From contig JAZSRU010000158.1 in assembly GCA_045538635.1 (NCBI GenBank), forward strand, positions 1-36,587: a DNA stretch of 36,587 bases. The letters run 5' to 3'. Position 1 is the stretch's first letter. Each line of letters starts with the position of its first letter. The stretch is from RGIG5270 sp045538635 (lineage in GTDB: Bacteria > Verrucomicrobiota > Lentisphaeria > Victivallales > Victivallaceae). Positions 7,731 through 15,395 of the stretch are shown one piece after another. The position numbers and the translations under genes are program-made. The notes beneath the pieces are model-generated. The model did no database searches and was not told the DNA's origin. It worked only from the letters and a program-made list of their open reading frames with translations.

Positions 7731-9934
7731 AACCGTTCCGCCTGCCGTATGTATGCATCCTGTTCGCGGCGTGAAATCGAGTTCCACAAAACATTCCAGC
7801 CGCAAATGCGCACCTGAAGATGGCGGTATTTCTCCGGTTCATTCTGCGCCTGGCGCAGTATTACCGGATCCATGACATTGAAGTGCATGGCATGACCGTA
7901 ATTTTTTATGTAGGTCATCAGCAATGTCCGCATGGCGCTCAATCCTGCCGGGCCGCGCACTTCAGAGGGGTGAAGCATTATATCCACCGGCAGATTTGCC
8001 ATGAAAAGGGATGAATCAAATTTCAGTACCGATGAAACAAGAGCTGTTGCTCCGCAGAAAGCATTGCCTTGAGTGGAAGACATATTTTTGCTCAATTCAT
8101 CACCTTTTTTTCTGCCGTCGGGAGTGGCTTCAACCTTGTCTGCCCATTGGAAAAAGCGGTTGGATGCATGAAGAGATGTAGTATAGAATCCGCCGCGTGA
8201 ATTCGGTCTGCCGTTGAATTTGCGCGCGACGACTTCAGAGAAATGTACTGTTATGTTGTCCGGCATATCCAGATTATTGCCGTATTTTTCGCGGTCGTTG
8301 AGCAATGTTTGACGGACGGTTTCAAAGCCGTCGAAGTTTTTGTCAAGCATATTGACCAGTTCCGGCAGAGTAAATTCTTTGCGGTCGAAAACATATTTTT
8401 TGATCATCATCAATGAATCTCCGGCGGTGGCGGCAGCGCATATCCAGAGGTTGCTGTTGTTGTATATTGCACCTTTGGCATAACCGTCAACGGCACGGCG
8501 CAGACTGGATTCAAAGCTGCCGGATATCAATGGAGCCGGACATACATTATCCAGTTCAGCTTCGAGGATGTCAGCATGTTTTATAAAGCGGTCGCAGATG
8601 TGCAGAAACTGTTTGAGAAAAGCCTTGTAAAACTGCCCGAATGTTTTGAATGAGTCCGCCGTTCCGGTCTGCAAGCCCAACTGTCTGCCGCTCAGAAATT
8701 CAATTCCGTTGCGCAAAGTCAGCCCCAGCACTTTTGCGGCGTTGACAGTTACCGGAGCAGTTTCCACCGTTCCGCTTTTGGCGCAATATTCATAACAGCC
8801 TTTGACATCGGCAGTTTCGCCCTGGCGTTTTGAATAGCCGTGTTTTATCATGGTACGGATAATGCATGGTTCGCCGAGAAAGACAATACTGTTGTGGCCG
8901 CGGCGGATCATATCCAGAGCTTTGTCCACAAATTCCACCGGGGTTTGCGGAGAAACTTTTATGTGCAGTTTCGGGTCGAAAATACCCATACGGTCATATT
9001 CGTCAAGAATGAGAAAAGAGAGTTCATTTATCGCGCTGCTGCCGTCAACATTGGTTCCTCCGAAATAGAATGGATGTCCCACTGTGTAATGCATTGCAGT
9101 TAACTGATACATGAATGAGCGGATGATATCGCGGATGTCTTCTTCCGTAAATCTGCCGGATTTCAGGTCATTGCAGTAATATGGATAAAGCACCCGGTCG
9201 AGATTGCCGAAAGAACGGGTTTGAATGATATCTCCGTATTCCGATGTCAGAAAATAGAGCCAGATTTGCAGAAGTGCTTCATAGAAATTTGCTGCCTTGT
9301 TGCGGCGCAGATTGCGCAATGCATCCAGTATGCGTTTTCCTTTCGGCAAAGCCGGAATTTTTTCCGCTTCTGCAATCATGCGGTCGATCAAATGCAGAAC
9401 TGCCCGGTATTCGATTTCAATGGATTCAAAAAAATCAGAGGATTTGTCATCCATTCTGCCATCGGCAATGCGTTGTTCTTTGTATTTCTGCGCCCGGTCA
9501 AGCAATCCGGGGAAGCCCAGCTCCAATATTGCATCCCAATCCGGAATCGAGTGATCATAGTCAAAACGGACATTTGCCAGACGCACCTGATCGCAAATCG
9601 TTATATCATCCAAACCTTCAGATGAGAAATTATTTTTGACAGCTTCATTTGCCCATTTTGAAAAATAATTTGCCATCAGAGGGCGTTTGAGAGCAAATGC
9701 AATTCCGGGGAAATAATCATGATTGTTTACATCAAATTGAGTATTTTTCAAAAGGAGTTCAAAACCTTTTGCTTTGGCAACAGCATGGGGAAGATTGCAG
9801 TCTTTTTCTGATTGCAATGCCAGAAGTTTTGCAATTTCATCTTGCGGCAGACCGGGTGAATTTTTGTAAAAATCCGGATCTGTGAATTTGCGTTCCAGAT
9901 ATTGACGGTCTTCCTGCCATTGATGGGGTAACAT
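7727..9934 (-). CDS. Glycyl radical enzyme of unassigned substrate class
   Basis: A 735-residue pyruvate-formate-lyase-superfamily enzyme, cytoplasmic and oxygen-sensitive. The C-terminal radical motif is RICGWN with the radical on Gly712. The active-site loop is GCYEYC with Cys380 as the likely thiyl residue and Glu382 as possible base. The C-x-E pattern matches dehydratase and lyase branches (choline lyase, diol dehydratases, HPAD) and not the CC pair of pyruvate formate-lyase, but Tyr381 and a second Cys384 differ from the GCVE form I know. The protein is shorter than typical members. No microcompartment shell or aldehyde dehydrogenase is nearby, so the product is unlikely to be handled by a local shell. 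AGAGG lies five bases before ATG. Confidence 0.9.
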   Translation of the reverse strand: MLPHQWQEDRQYLERKFTDPDFYKNSPGLPQDEIAKLLALQSEKDCNLPHAVAKAKGFELLLKNTQFDVNNHDYFPGIAFALKRPLMANYFSKWANEAVKNNFSSEGLDDITICDQVRLANVRFDYDHSIPDWDAILELGFPGLLDRAQKYKEQRIADGRMDDKSSDFFESIEIEYRAVLHLIDRMIAEAEKIPALPKGKRILDALRNLRRNKAANFYEALLQIWLYFLTSEYGDIIQTRSFGNLDRVLYPYYCNDLKSGRFTEEDIRDIIRSFMYQLTAMHYTVGHPFYFGGTNVDGSSAINELSFLILDEYDRMGIFDPKLHIKVSPQTPVEFVDKALDMIRRGHNSIVFLGEPCIIRTMIKHGYSKRQGETADVKGCYEYCAKSGTVETAPVTVNAAKVLGLTLRNGIEFLSGRQLGLQTGTADSFKTFGQFYKAFLKQFLHICDRFIKHADILEAELDNVCPAPLISGSFESSLRRAVDGYAKGAIYNNSNLWICAAATAGDSLMMIKKYVFDRKEFTLPELVNMLDKNFDGFETVRQTLLNDREKYGNNLDMPDNITVHFSEVVARKFNGRPNSRGGFYTTSLHASNRFFQWADKVEATPDGRKKGDELSKNMSSTQGNAFCGATALVSSVLKFDSSLFMANLPVDIMLHPSEVRGPAGLSAMRTLLMTYIKNYGHAMHFNVMDPVILRQAQNEPEKYRHLQVRICGWNVLWNSISRREQDAYIRQAERL

Positions 9935-9970
9935 ATCAGCCTCTTTTTTTGGTTTTTCGGATAAAAATAT

Positions 9971-9999
9971 TTGACAAAAATGTATTCCGCCTTTATATT
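9971..9999 (+). promoter_or_regulatory. Strong consensus-like promoter facing the MBL-fold gene
   Basis: TTGACA at 9971-9976 and TATATT at 9994-9999 with a 17-base spacer. It faces right in the 190-base divergent region between the glycyl radical enzyme and the MBL-fold gene. Transcription would start near 10006, about 120 bases before the GTG used for the MBL-fold gene, which supports the idea that the original start codon lies upstream. Confidence 0.65.
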
Positions 10000-10058
10000 G
10001 TAATACTTGTTATACAAAGTAAAGGAAAATACTTAATGCATAATAAATTTAACATTGA

Positions 10059-10124
10059 AATACCGTTTTATCAAGTGGCAAAAAGAAAAAAACAGGAATT
10101 TTATGCAGAACTGCGGCGGCTTTT
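10059..10124 (+). other. Orphaned lipoprotein leader in frame with the MBL-fold gene
   Basis: The frame of the MBL-fold gene stays open upstream to a stop at 10056-10058. It encodes four lysines (10080-10091) followed by a hydrophobic stretch ending TAAAFVLGAALSGC, a textbook lipoprotein signal with lipobox LSGC at 10137-10148, partly beyond this interval. No ATG, GTG or TTG lies in frame before it. An ATG at 10103 with AGGA at 10094-10097 lies in another frame, as does an ATG at 10036. A run of seven A (10086-10092) could be a slippage site from the 10036 frame by -1. So this is a frameshift, a sequencing error or programmed slippage. Confidence 0.6.
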
Positions 10125-11072
10125 GTGCTTGGAGCTGCTTTGAGCGGTTGTGTATGCAGCAGTATGGGAAATAAGAAAATGAGTAAAGTGAATTTCAGTG
10201 AAATGTGGCTCGAAAAAAATATTGCAGTCAGAGAGAAAATACAGGATGTTATGCAGTCTTATATCGACAAAACTCCCAAAAAGGAATTCGATGATTTTGA
10301 CAATGATCCGCAGACTGCAACATTCAATCCGGTTTTGCAGTATTATGATCAGGCACTTGAACGGATCGCAAATGATATCAAGGCAACGGAAGTTGTTCCC
10401 GGCAAGGTTGTTTTCTGGTATCTTTATAATCTGGGTTTTGTTATTAAGACACCGGATGTATGTTTCGGGGTCGATATTCATCACCGTCATGCGGAAAAAT
10501 TGGCAGATTTTCTGGATTTTGCTGCCATCACTCATAATCATGATGATCATTACAACATTCCGTTTATGAAAAAGATGACTGCGCAGAGAAAAATGGTCAT
10601 CAGCAACTTTTTTCCGAATCAGGGATATACCAAATTTCCGTTTTATACTCACAAAATCAAAAATGTAACGGTTCATTGTTATGAAGCGGATCACAGTCCG
10701 TCTTTGAAAAATTTTACGATGCCGCTGGAGATAATCTGTCCAACCGGAGATAAAGAATTTGTTTTCTTTACCAGCGGGGATTGCTATGATCATAAATTCC
10801 TCAAAAAGACTTCAAAACGCATTGATCTTTATGCAGTGCATCCGCGCTGTACAATGGTTCCGGGTGAAGCGGCAAAAGTGTTGGACCCTGAAGTTACTTT
10901 TATCAGTCATCTGCAGGAACTCGGGCATGAAATAAACCGCTTTCGCTGGCAATTCACTGTCGGCAGGGAAGAAGTTGAAAACTTCAAAAAAATAAACAAA
11001 AAAGCATATGTCCCCGTCTGGGGGGAAAAATTTATCTGGGACGGTGAAAAAATTACCGGTTGTCAGGAATAA
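10125..11072 (+). CDS. MBL-fold metallo-hydrolase, probably a lipoprotein with a damaged or unusual start
   Basis: At least 315 residues from a GTG that is only the first available start, with no good ribosome binding site. The metallo-beta-lactamase signature HNHDDH is at residues 137-142 from that GTG, and later metal-site candidates include SGDCYDH and ISHLQELGHE. The fold and motif resemble UlaG-like lactonases and other Zn or Mn hydrolases; substrate unknown. Residues just after the GTG give LGAALSGC, a lipobox, and the upstream in-frame sequence supplies the rest of a signal peptide without a start codon. The real product is therefore probably an exported lipoprotein, or the gene is a recent frameshift mutant. 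Its 3' end converges on the nitroreductase-like gene 12 bases away. Confidence 0.8.
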   Translation: MLGAALSGCVCSSMGNKKMSKVNFSEMWLEKNIAVREKIQDVMQSYIDKTPKKEFDDFDNDPQTATFNPVLQYYDQALERIANDIKATEVVPGKVVFWYLYNLGFVIKTPDVCFGVDIHHRHAEKLADFLDFAAITHNHDDHYNIPFMKKMTAQRKMVISNFFPNQGYTKFPFYTHKIKNVTVHCYEADHSPSLKNFTMPLEIICPTGDKEFVFFTSGDCYDHKFLKKTSKRIDLYAVHPRCTMVPGEAAKVLDPEVTFISHLQELGHEINRFRWQFTVGREEVENFKKINKKAYVPVWGEKFIWDGEKITGCQE

Positions 11073-11084
11073 AATTTCCCGTGA

Positions 11085-11711
11085 TTATTTGCCTGGGAAG
11101 CCGATCGGCTGGGAGAAAACAGCCTGTTGTGCGCCTTTGAGATGCAATGTTTTTTTCAGCAGTTCTTTGTTTATCGAGCCGCAGATAACGGTTGACAATC
11201 CTTTGGATGCCGCATACAGATACACATTCTGCGAAGCACTGCCGGAATGATTGCCGGCATACATCGCCTGCTGCTCCGGAGTGTTGCCGACGGCTGCCAT
11301 GTCTGATACATAAACGAGGATCAATGGTGCAGTTTGATGGAACGGCTGCATACCGCAATTTTTGCGGAAATCGCCTTTTTGTATCAAAACGAGTGAATGT
11401 TTTTGATTGTTGTAGTGGTAAACTCCGTCAGAGGTAACGGCATAAATTGTCTGATTCTGTTTATTCAATGCTGTTGGAACGGTTTTGTGACCGTCGGCGC
11501 GGTTGATGCCGTCAGCGGCAAAAAGTATTTCAGATATGATCTGCATGGGGAGCGGCTGTCTGTCAAAATTGCGTGATGAACGGCGCAATGCCAGACATTG
11601 CATCAGCGGTTTTCCGGATTGCAGATCCGGCGGCGGCAATTTGATATCAGCGGCGGCAAAAACGGCAGAAATTCCGGCAAACAAGACAGCAGTAAATACG
11701 AATATTTTCAT
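11085..11711 (-). CDS. Exported SagB/nitroreductase-like flavoprotein
   Basis: A 208-residue nitroreductase-fold protein with a Sec signal peptide (about residues 1-19, cleavage near VFA-AAD). Family features: LPPPDLQSGKPLMQCLALRR at the mature N-terminus, the RRSSRNF flavin-binding arginines, the helix with LPMQIISEILFAADGINR, and the C-terminal IGFP. It fits the SagB-type FMN oxidoreductase branch; the McbC-like cyclodehydratase partners are absent. The presence of a signal peptide means folding with flavin outside the cytoplasm, which occurs in related exported members. AAGGAG precedes ATG by six bases. It is a single-gene unit, convergent with the MBL-fold gene. Substrate unknown. Confidence 0.82.
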   Translation of the reverse strand: MKIFVFTAVLFAGISAVFAAADIKLPPPDLQSGKPLMQCLALRRSSRNFDRQPLPMQIISEILFAADGINRADGHKTVPTALNKQNQTIYAVTSDGVYHYNNQKHSLVLIQKGDFRKNCGMQPFHQTAPLILVYVSDMAAVGNTPEQQAMYAGNHSGSASQNVYLYAASKGLSTVICGSINKELLKKTLHLKGAQQAVFSQPIGFPGK

Positions 11712-11744
11712 TTTAAACTCCTTATTTTGTTGTTATTTAACGGT

Positions 11745-11790
11745 TTGACATTTGATATATTAAGTTATCACGGTATTTTCCAAATGTCAA
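11745..11790. repeat. 10-bp inverted repeat upstream of the nitroreductase-like gene
   Basis: TTGACATTTG at 11745-11754 and CAAATGTCAA at 11781-11790 are exact reverse complements with 26 bases between. Each arm contains a TTGACA hexamer facing inward. It sits 34 bases upstream of the minus-strand start, so it may be paired regulator sites or a promoter element. Confidence 0.5.
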
Positions 11791-12018
11791 GTCCCGGAAT
11801 GAATTTAAATGGCAGCCTGAAATTTTCAATATATTATGCCTGCTATGGCAGACTTTCAAATATAAAGAAACAGTTTTTTGATTTTTTTATGATTGGCTTT
11901 GCACATTGCCGAAAAAGCCTTACAAGCAAGTATGAACTCTCTCATACAAGCTTTTTGGAAAACTGAAATAATGTAGTCCCGGTTATTCAAAAATCGTAAT
12001 ATTTATCAAAGACGATAC
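11791..12018. other. Gene-free stretch with a nested hairpin
   Basis: The 380-base gap 11712-12091 has no credible gene. Apart from the inverted repeat and a promoter described separately, it holds a nested stem: AAAAAGC at 11912-11918 pairs with GCTTTTT at 11950-11956, enclosing GTATGA (11930-11935) paired with TCATAC (11942-11947). It could be a small structured RNA or leftover terminator; I see nothing else in it. Confidence 0.3.
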
Positions 12019-12047
12019 TTGAAAATCCAGTCTTTCAGTAGTATTTT
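12019..12047 (+). promoter_or_regulatory. Putative promoter of the first BASS-type carrier
   Basis: TTGAAA at 12019-12024 and TATTTT at 12042-12047, spacer 17 bases, 44 bases before the start codon at 12092, which has GAGGTGA upstream. Confidence 0.5.
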
Positions 12048-12091
12048 ATGCAAATGTATTTTTTTGTAAATATTTTTATATGAGGTGATTT

Positions 12092-13009
12092 ATGTTTAAA
12101 AAATTGTTTCTGCCGACAGGTATGATCGCAGCTATCATTCTTTCTTTTATCTATCCGCAAGCCGGTATCCAAATGAAAAAAGCTCTCGGATCAAATCTTT
12201 TCATCGTTTTGATCTTTCTGGTCTGCGGCTGGCGCACAAAATTCGGAGAAATGAAATTTGACCGCAAATTTCTGCGGGATTTTATAGCCTGCGGGCTGAT
12301 GGCACTTATCATTTCACCGCTTATCGGTTTGGGATTGGGCAAAGTTCTGCGTCTTGACGAAGCGGCAATTCTCGGTCTCATAATCATTTCATGTGTGCCG
12401 CCGACTCTGTCAAGCGGTATTGTCATGGCGGAAACTGCGGGAGGAAACATTCTGCTCGCTATGATGATGACAGTCATTTACAATCTTATCGGTGTAGTCA
12501 GCATGCCGCTTGTCATCAGCACATTGGTTGCGGGAAACAGTGAAATAGATACCCAGCCGTTAAAAATGTTTATAGACCTCGTTCTGCTGGTTCTGCTGCC
12601 GTTTTTTGTCGGCTGGGCGGTGCAGAAATTTGCAAAACTCAAACCTCCGGCATGGACAGGATACATTCCGTCAAGCTGTGTTATTCTGCTCATTCTCGGA
12701 TTTTTCTCCGGTGCGCGTGATAAATTCCTCTCATACGATATCAAACTGCTTTTGATTGCTATTGCAGCAGGAATATTGCTGCGCGGAATCTTTCTGGCAG
12801 CATTTTATTTCGGCGGCAAACTCCTCAAAATGGAAAAAGCCGACCGCATCGGTGCCATGTTCACCGCAGGTTCAAAATCTCTGACGATCGCACTTACCAT
12901 GCTGGCGATCATCGGTGCAGGCGACAGTACTTCAATCATTCCGTGTATGGTTTTTTATGCGCTGCAATCTGTGATTGACTCCACTCTTGCTGCCAAACTG
13001 AAAAGCTGA
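12092..13009 (+). CDS. SBF-like (SLC10A7/Rch1-type) bile acid:sodium symporter family membrane protein
   Basis: A 305-residue integral membrane protein with about nine or ten hydrophobic segments. The conserved region CVPPTLSSGIVMAETAGGN followed by VIYNLIGVVSMPLV, and GSKSLTIALTMLA in the second half, match the SBF-like branch (relatives of SLC10A7 and yeast Rch1) more than classic bile acid symporters. Substrate is unknown; bacterial relatives of BASS carriers move organic acids or steroids with sodium. GAGGTGA gives a good binding site. Its gene converges on a second carrier of the same superfamily with only three bases between stops. Confidence 0.85.
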   Translation: MFKKLFLPTGMIAAIILSFIYPQAGIQMKKALGSNLFIVLIFLVCGWRTKFGEMKFDRKFLRDFIACGLMALIISPLIGLGLGKVLRLDEAAILGLIIISCVPPTLSSGIVMAETAGGNILLAMMMTVIYNLIGVVSMPLVISTLVAGNSEIDTQPLKMFIDLVLLVLLPFFVGWAVQKFAKLKPPAWTGYIPSSCVILLILGFFSGARDKFLSYDIKLLLIAIAAGILLRGIFLAAFYFGGKLLKMEKADRIGAMFTAGSKSLTIALTMLAIIGAGDSTSIIPCMVFYALQSVIDSTLAAKLKS

Positions 13010-13012
13010 AAA

Positions 13013-13945
13013 TTATTTTTCTCCGGAATCCCCGGAAACTTTTTTCTGTCTGCGGCAAAGTGTGGCACAAATTGCTCCTGAAATATTGTGCCATACACTG
13101 AATATTGCACCCGGCAATGCCGCCGACGGACTGAAAAACTTGACTGCCAATGCCGCGGCAAGTCCGGAGTTCTGCATTCCGACTTCGATTGCAATGGTAA
13201 TCGCTGTGCGGCGGTCGCATTTCAGTAATCTTGCCAGATAATATCCCGCCAGCAAACCACTGCCATTATGCAGAAGCACAGCAATGAAAACCTGCAAGCC
13301 GCATTGTTTCAGATTGTCAACATTCAGCGAAACGATTATGCCGATCACAAAAACGATTCCAACAACCGAAATGACCGGACAGATTTTCTGCAATATATTT
13401 TCATGCTTACGGCAAAGACGGTTTATCAGCAAACCGCATCCGACCGGAAAAGCTACCACCAGCAGAATACTTTTGAACATATCCAACGCAGGCACATACA
13501 CCGTCTGACCGAGATAAAGCATTGAAAGAAGCGGTGTCATGACAATTCCCATGACTGTTGAACAGGCTGTCATGGTGATTGACAACGCTACATTGCCGCC
13601 AGCCAGATAAGCAATTACATTTGAAGCAGTTCCACCCGCAACAGTTCCGACCATCACCACTCCGATAAACTGTTCCCGCGGCAGATTCAGCAGATGGCCG
13701 ACAGCAAATGCGATCATGGGCATCAGAATAAATTGTAATAACATACCGATTATAACTGCGCGCGGATTTTTTGCAGCATTTACAAAATCACGCCAGGACA
13801 GAGCAGCGCCCATTCCGCCCATTATAATTCCGAGCAAAGGGATGATCATAAATCCGAGAGATGACAATTCCTGCGGTCTGATACAGGCAAAAACAGATAT
13901 CAGAACGGCACATAACGGAAAAATTTTTATCATCATATTTGTCAT
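13013..13945 (-). CDS. Bile acid:sodium symporter (BASS) family transporter
   Basis: A 310-residue membrane protein of the classic SBF family. The signatures are clear: GTVAGGTASNVIAYLAGGN in the crossover region and EVGMQNSGLAAALA in the second repeat. About ten transmembrane segments are visible. I start at the ATG at 13945 because AGGTG lies six bases upstream; a GTG three codons earlier overlaps that site. Bacterial members import organic anions such as pantoate or keto acids together with sodium, and the name does not imply bile salts. It lies 30 bases downstream of the MFS gene on the same strand, so the two are likely co-transcribed. Confidence 0.88.
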   Translation of the reverse strand: MTNMMIKIFPLCAVLISVFACIRPQELSSLGFMIIPLLGIIMGGMGAALSWRDFVNAAKNPRAVIIGMLLQFILMPMIAFAVGHLLNLPREQFIGVVMVGTVAGGTASNVIAYLAGGNVALSITMTACSTVMGIVMTPLLSMLYLGQTVYVPALDMFKSILLVVAFPVGCGLLINRLCRKHENILQKICPVISVVGIVFVIGIIVSLNVDNLKQCGLQVFIAVLLHNGSGLLAGYYLARLLKCDRRTAITIAIEVGMQNSGLAAALAVKFFSPSAALPGAIFSVWHNISGAICATLCRRQKKVSGDSGEK

Positions 13946-13975
13946 ACGAGGCACCTTTTACTGAATTTATCCGGT

Positions 13976-15241
13976 TCAGCTTTTCCGTCTGACCGCCGGG
14001 ACGATATAAAGCAATGAGCCGAAAATTACTATTGCCATACTGAAAAGCACAAATATCCAACGGTATTTGGAGAGGAAAATTCCGCAAATTTCCGCCGCAC
14101 TCAAGGTATTCAGCAAAATCGTTGTCAGCAATGTTCCTGCCGCTGTGCCGACTGCAATCGCGGTCATACAGAAAGCGATTGCCATGATTTTATTGCCGGG
14201 TTTTGCAAGTGCAAGCATTTCAACCGCCGCAATGCATTGAAGCCATGCATTGACAAGACCGATGAGAAAAAACGCACATCCGAACAAAAGCAGCAGATTT
14301 TTCAATTGCGGTGCAGCAAATATCAGACTTGCCACCGCAATAAATGCGAGAATATGAGTCAGAATGAATTGGTATTTTGTTTTCACTTTTGAACTGAATT
14401 TCCCCAGCAGAAAAAATCCGGTGATCTTGCCCGCCATGTTGACGGAAGTGATTATCATAACTGTTCCTGCGGCAATATTCAAATCAGTTTTCATATAGAT
14501 CAGCGCCAACGGCATTGCTGCTGAAAATGCCATGCTGATACAGCACATATAAAATGCAAAACTTATAAGTTCACGGTTATGCAGACAGGTACTGAGCGAT
14601 TTGAAAAACGCCGGAGATTCATGCTGCATTTCAGGAGCAATAGGGATTTTGTCCATGAAAAATTTGCGCCCCAGCAGAGAAACTCCCGCCACAATGAAAC
14701 ATATCTGCAAAAGCCATAATTCCGGTTTGCTCTGGAGAAATTTTCCCAGCAGAAACAGCATTATCGCCATGAATATCATGTAAATAAAACGCATCCGGCT
14801 GAAAAATTTACTGCGGTCATCTGCACTCAAAATATTATCCAGCAGCGGATACCATGTCGAATAGTATATTGTCAAAGTCAGCGCGTAAATAAAACAGCCC
14901 GCCAGAACCATATATTTCGCTCCATTTCCGAAAAACGGAGCTGCCGCCATTATGCAGAATGCCAGCAATCCGACAATACTCGATATCGTATAGGTTCTGC
15001 GAAGCCCGAGAAATGCACAAAGCGATGCTCCCGGTATCAACAGCAGCAGCTGTGATATCCATGGCAGCGATGTCGAAAACATGGCAAAAGATTCATTTGC
15101 TCCAAGCATCGTCAGAAAAAGCACTACCGGAGCATTATTTTCAATTAATTGTGTTGATATCCCGCCGCAAATTGCTGAACATATTGCGATGTTCTGAAAA
15201 TGTTTTCTCTCAGCGGAGGACAGATTGTCTGCGAAACTCAT
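13976..15241 (-). CDS. MFS transporter
   Basis: A 421-residue protein with about twelve hydrophobic segments in two halves and a charged loop near the middle (MDKIPIAPEMQHES), the layout of major facilitator transporters. The start at 15241 (MSFADNLSS) is preferred because AGGT lies six bases upstream; the longer frame to 15313 overlaps the promoter. No family motif identifies substrate. It is divergent from the GH36 alpha-galactosidase, sharing a 154-base control region, which makes uptake of the enzyme's substrate or product the simplest guess (inference). The BASS carrier follows on the same transcript. Confidence 0.85.
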   Translation of the reverse strand: MSFADNLSSAERKHFQNIAICSAICGGISTQLIENNAPVVLFLTMLGANESFAMFSTSLPWISQLLLLIPGASLCAFLGLRRTYTISSIVGLLAFCIMAAAPFFGNGAKYMVLAGCFIYALTLTIYYSTWYPLLDNILSADDRSKFFSRMRFIYMIFMAIMLFLLGKFLQSKPELWLLQICFIVAGVSLLGRKFFMDKIPIAPEMQHESPAFFKSLSTCLHNRELISFAFYMCCISMAFSAAMPLALIYMKTDLNIAAGTVMIITSVNMAGKITGFFLLGKFSSKVKTKYQFILTHILAFIAVASLIFAAPQLKNLLLLFGCAFFLIGLVNAWLQCIAAVEMLALAKPGNKIMAIAFCMTAIAVGTAAGTLLTTILLNTLSAAEICGIFLSKYRWIFVLFSMAIVIFGSLLYIVPAVRRKS

Positions 15242-15285
15242 ATTACGACCTGTATTTGATATTGAAAAATAAATTTGATTCTGAT

Positions 15286-15313
15286 AATATATCACTTTTG
15301 TTATATTTTGCAA
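15286..15313 (-). promoter_or_regulatory. Putative promoter of the MFS-BASS pair
   Basis: On the minus strand TTGCAA (15313-15308) and TATATT (15291-15286) are separated by 16 bases, 45 bases from the MFS start. In the opposite direction a weaker TTGAAT (15332-15337) and TAACTT (15354-15359) could serve the GH36 gene. Confidence 0.4.
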
Positions 15314-15395
15314 TTTTTTTTATTTATAATCTTGAATTTCTGCATACAGGATGTAACTTTATTCTGAATTGTTCATTCAATAGGAGGATTTTTAT

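Noticed and set aside
10101..10793. A 230-residue open frame on the minus strand
   Set aside because: It lies antisense to the MBL-fold gene, whose HxHxDH motif is clear. It has no ribosome binding site or recognisable domain, and its length comes from the base composition of the true gene.
11598..11966. A 122-residue plus-strand frame reaching into the intergenic region before the BASS-type carrier
   Set aside because: Its first third is antisense to the nitroreductase gene, the rest reads through AT-rich DNA, and it has no ribosome binding site.
12000..12020. ATCGT and ACGAT inverted pair before the SBF-like carrier
   Set aside because: Only five bases per arm with a long spacer; expected by chance in this composition.
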